Made by a program: the position numbers and the translations under genes. 64,000 nucleotides of DNA, from positions 589,001 to 653,000 of the forward strand of contig NW_024881587.1 in assembly GCF_019059575.1 (NCBI RefSeq), given 5' to 3'. Positions 59,251 to 64,000 of the stretch are shown here, one piece after another (position 1 is the first letter of the stretch; each line of letters opens with the position of its first letter). The DNA comes from Amphibalanus amphitrite. Taxonomy: Eukaryota > Arthropoda > Thecostraca > Balanomorpha > Balanidae. The notes below the pieces were generated by a model. It was not told where the DNA came from, did no database searches, and saw only the letters and a program-made list of their open reading frames with translations.

Positions 59251-64000
<4,750 letters not shown>

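Overview
This is a eukaryotic nuclear window. Three protein-coding genes with GT-AG introns lie in a landscape dominated by transposable elements. The dynein intermediate chain and P5CS proteins read like arthropod orthologues. With the GC-rich exons and the many hAT, Harbinger-like, TTAA, Tc1/mariner, LINE, Ty3 and Helentron-like elements, the best guess is a crustacean, possibly a barnacle. That placement is inference, not proof.

Layout. 1-28.9 kb is almost entirely repeats. It opens with a LINE 3' fragment split by two nested TA-flanked DNA elements (0.4-2.9 kb), then a small Harbinger-like element (3.2-3.65 kb), a 153-bp hAT-type MITE (5.6 kb) and a (GA)n tract. A 6.6-kb minus-strand LINE (8.1-14.7 kb) carries a Helentron-like insert and a nest of three hAT-like elements. 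Several MITEs follow. Then one Harbinger-like element is split by an 8.4-kb array of four Helentron-like copies (18.4-26.8 kb), and another copy of the same Harbinger-like family holds a TTAA-flanked element (27.6-28.5 kb).

28.9-59.3 kb is the genic part. SKI3/TTC37 (+, 29117-33590) is a TPR scaffold of the SKI RNA-decay complex. Cytoplasmic dynein 1 intermediate chain (-, 36309-43532, 13 coding exons) is complete from start to stop. Delta-1-pyrroline-5-carboxylate synthase (-, 46539-59250, nine exons found) lacks only its N-terminal exon(s). SKI3 and dynein IC converge, with a decayed mariner between them. P5CS introns hold a hAT-like element sitting on a splice donor, a TTAA-like element rich in AGGTCA motifs, and a very young Ty3/gypsy retrotransposon that looks whole. 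59.3-64 kb shows no recognised gene and ends with a (TA)n tract.

The three genes are housekeeping and unrelated in pathway: cytoplasmic mRNA surveillance, retrograde motor cargo binding, and mitochondrial proline/ornithine synthesis. The most unusual signals are the nested Helentron-like array with its 18-bp double E-box palindrome, a SKI3 intron built from repeated splice-acceptor mimics, and the hAT target duplication that copied a P5CS splice donor.
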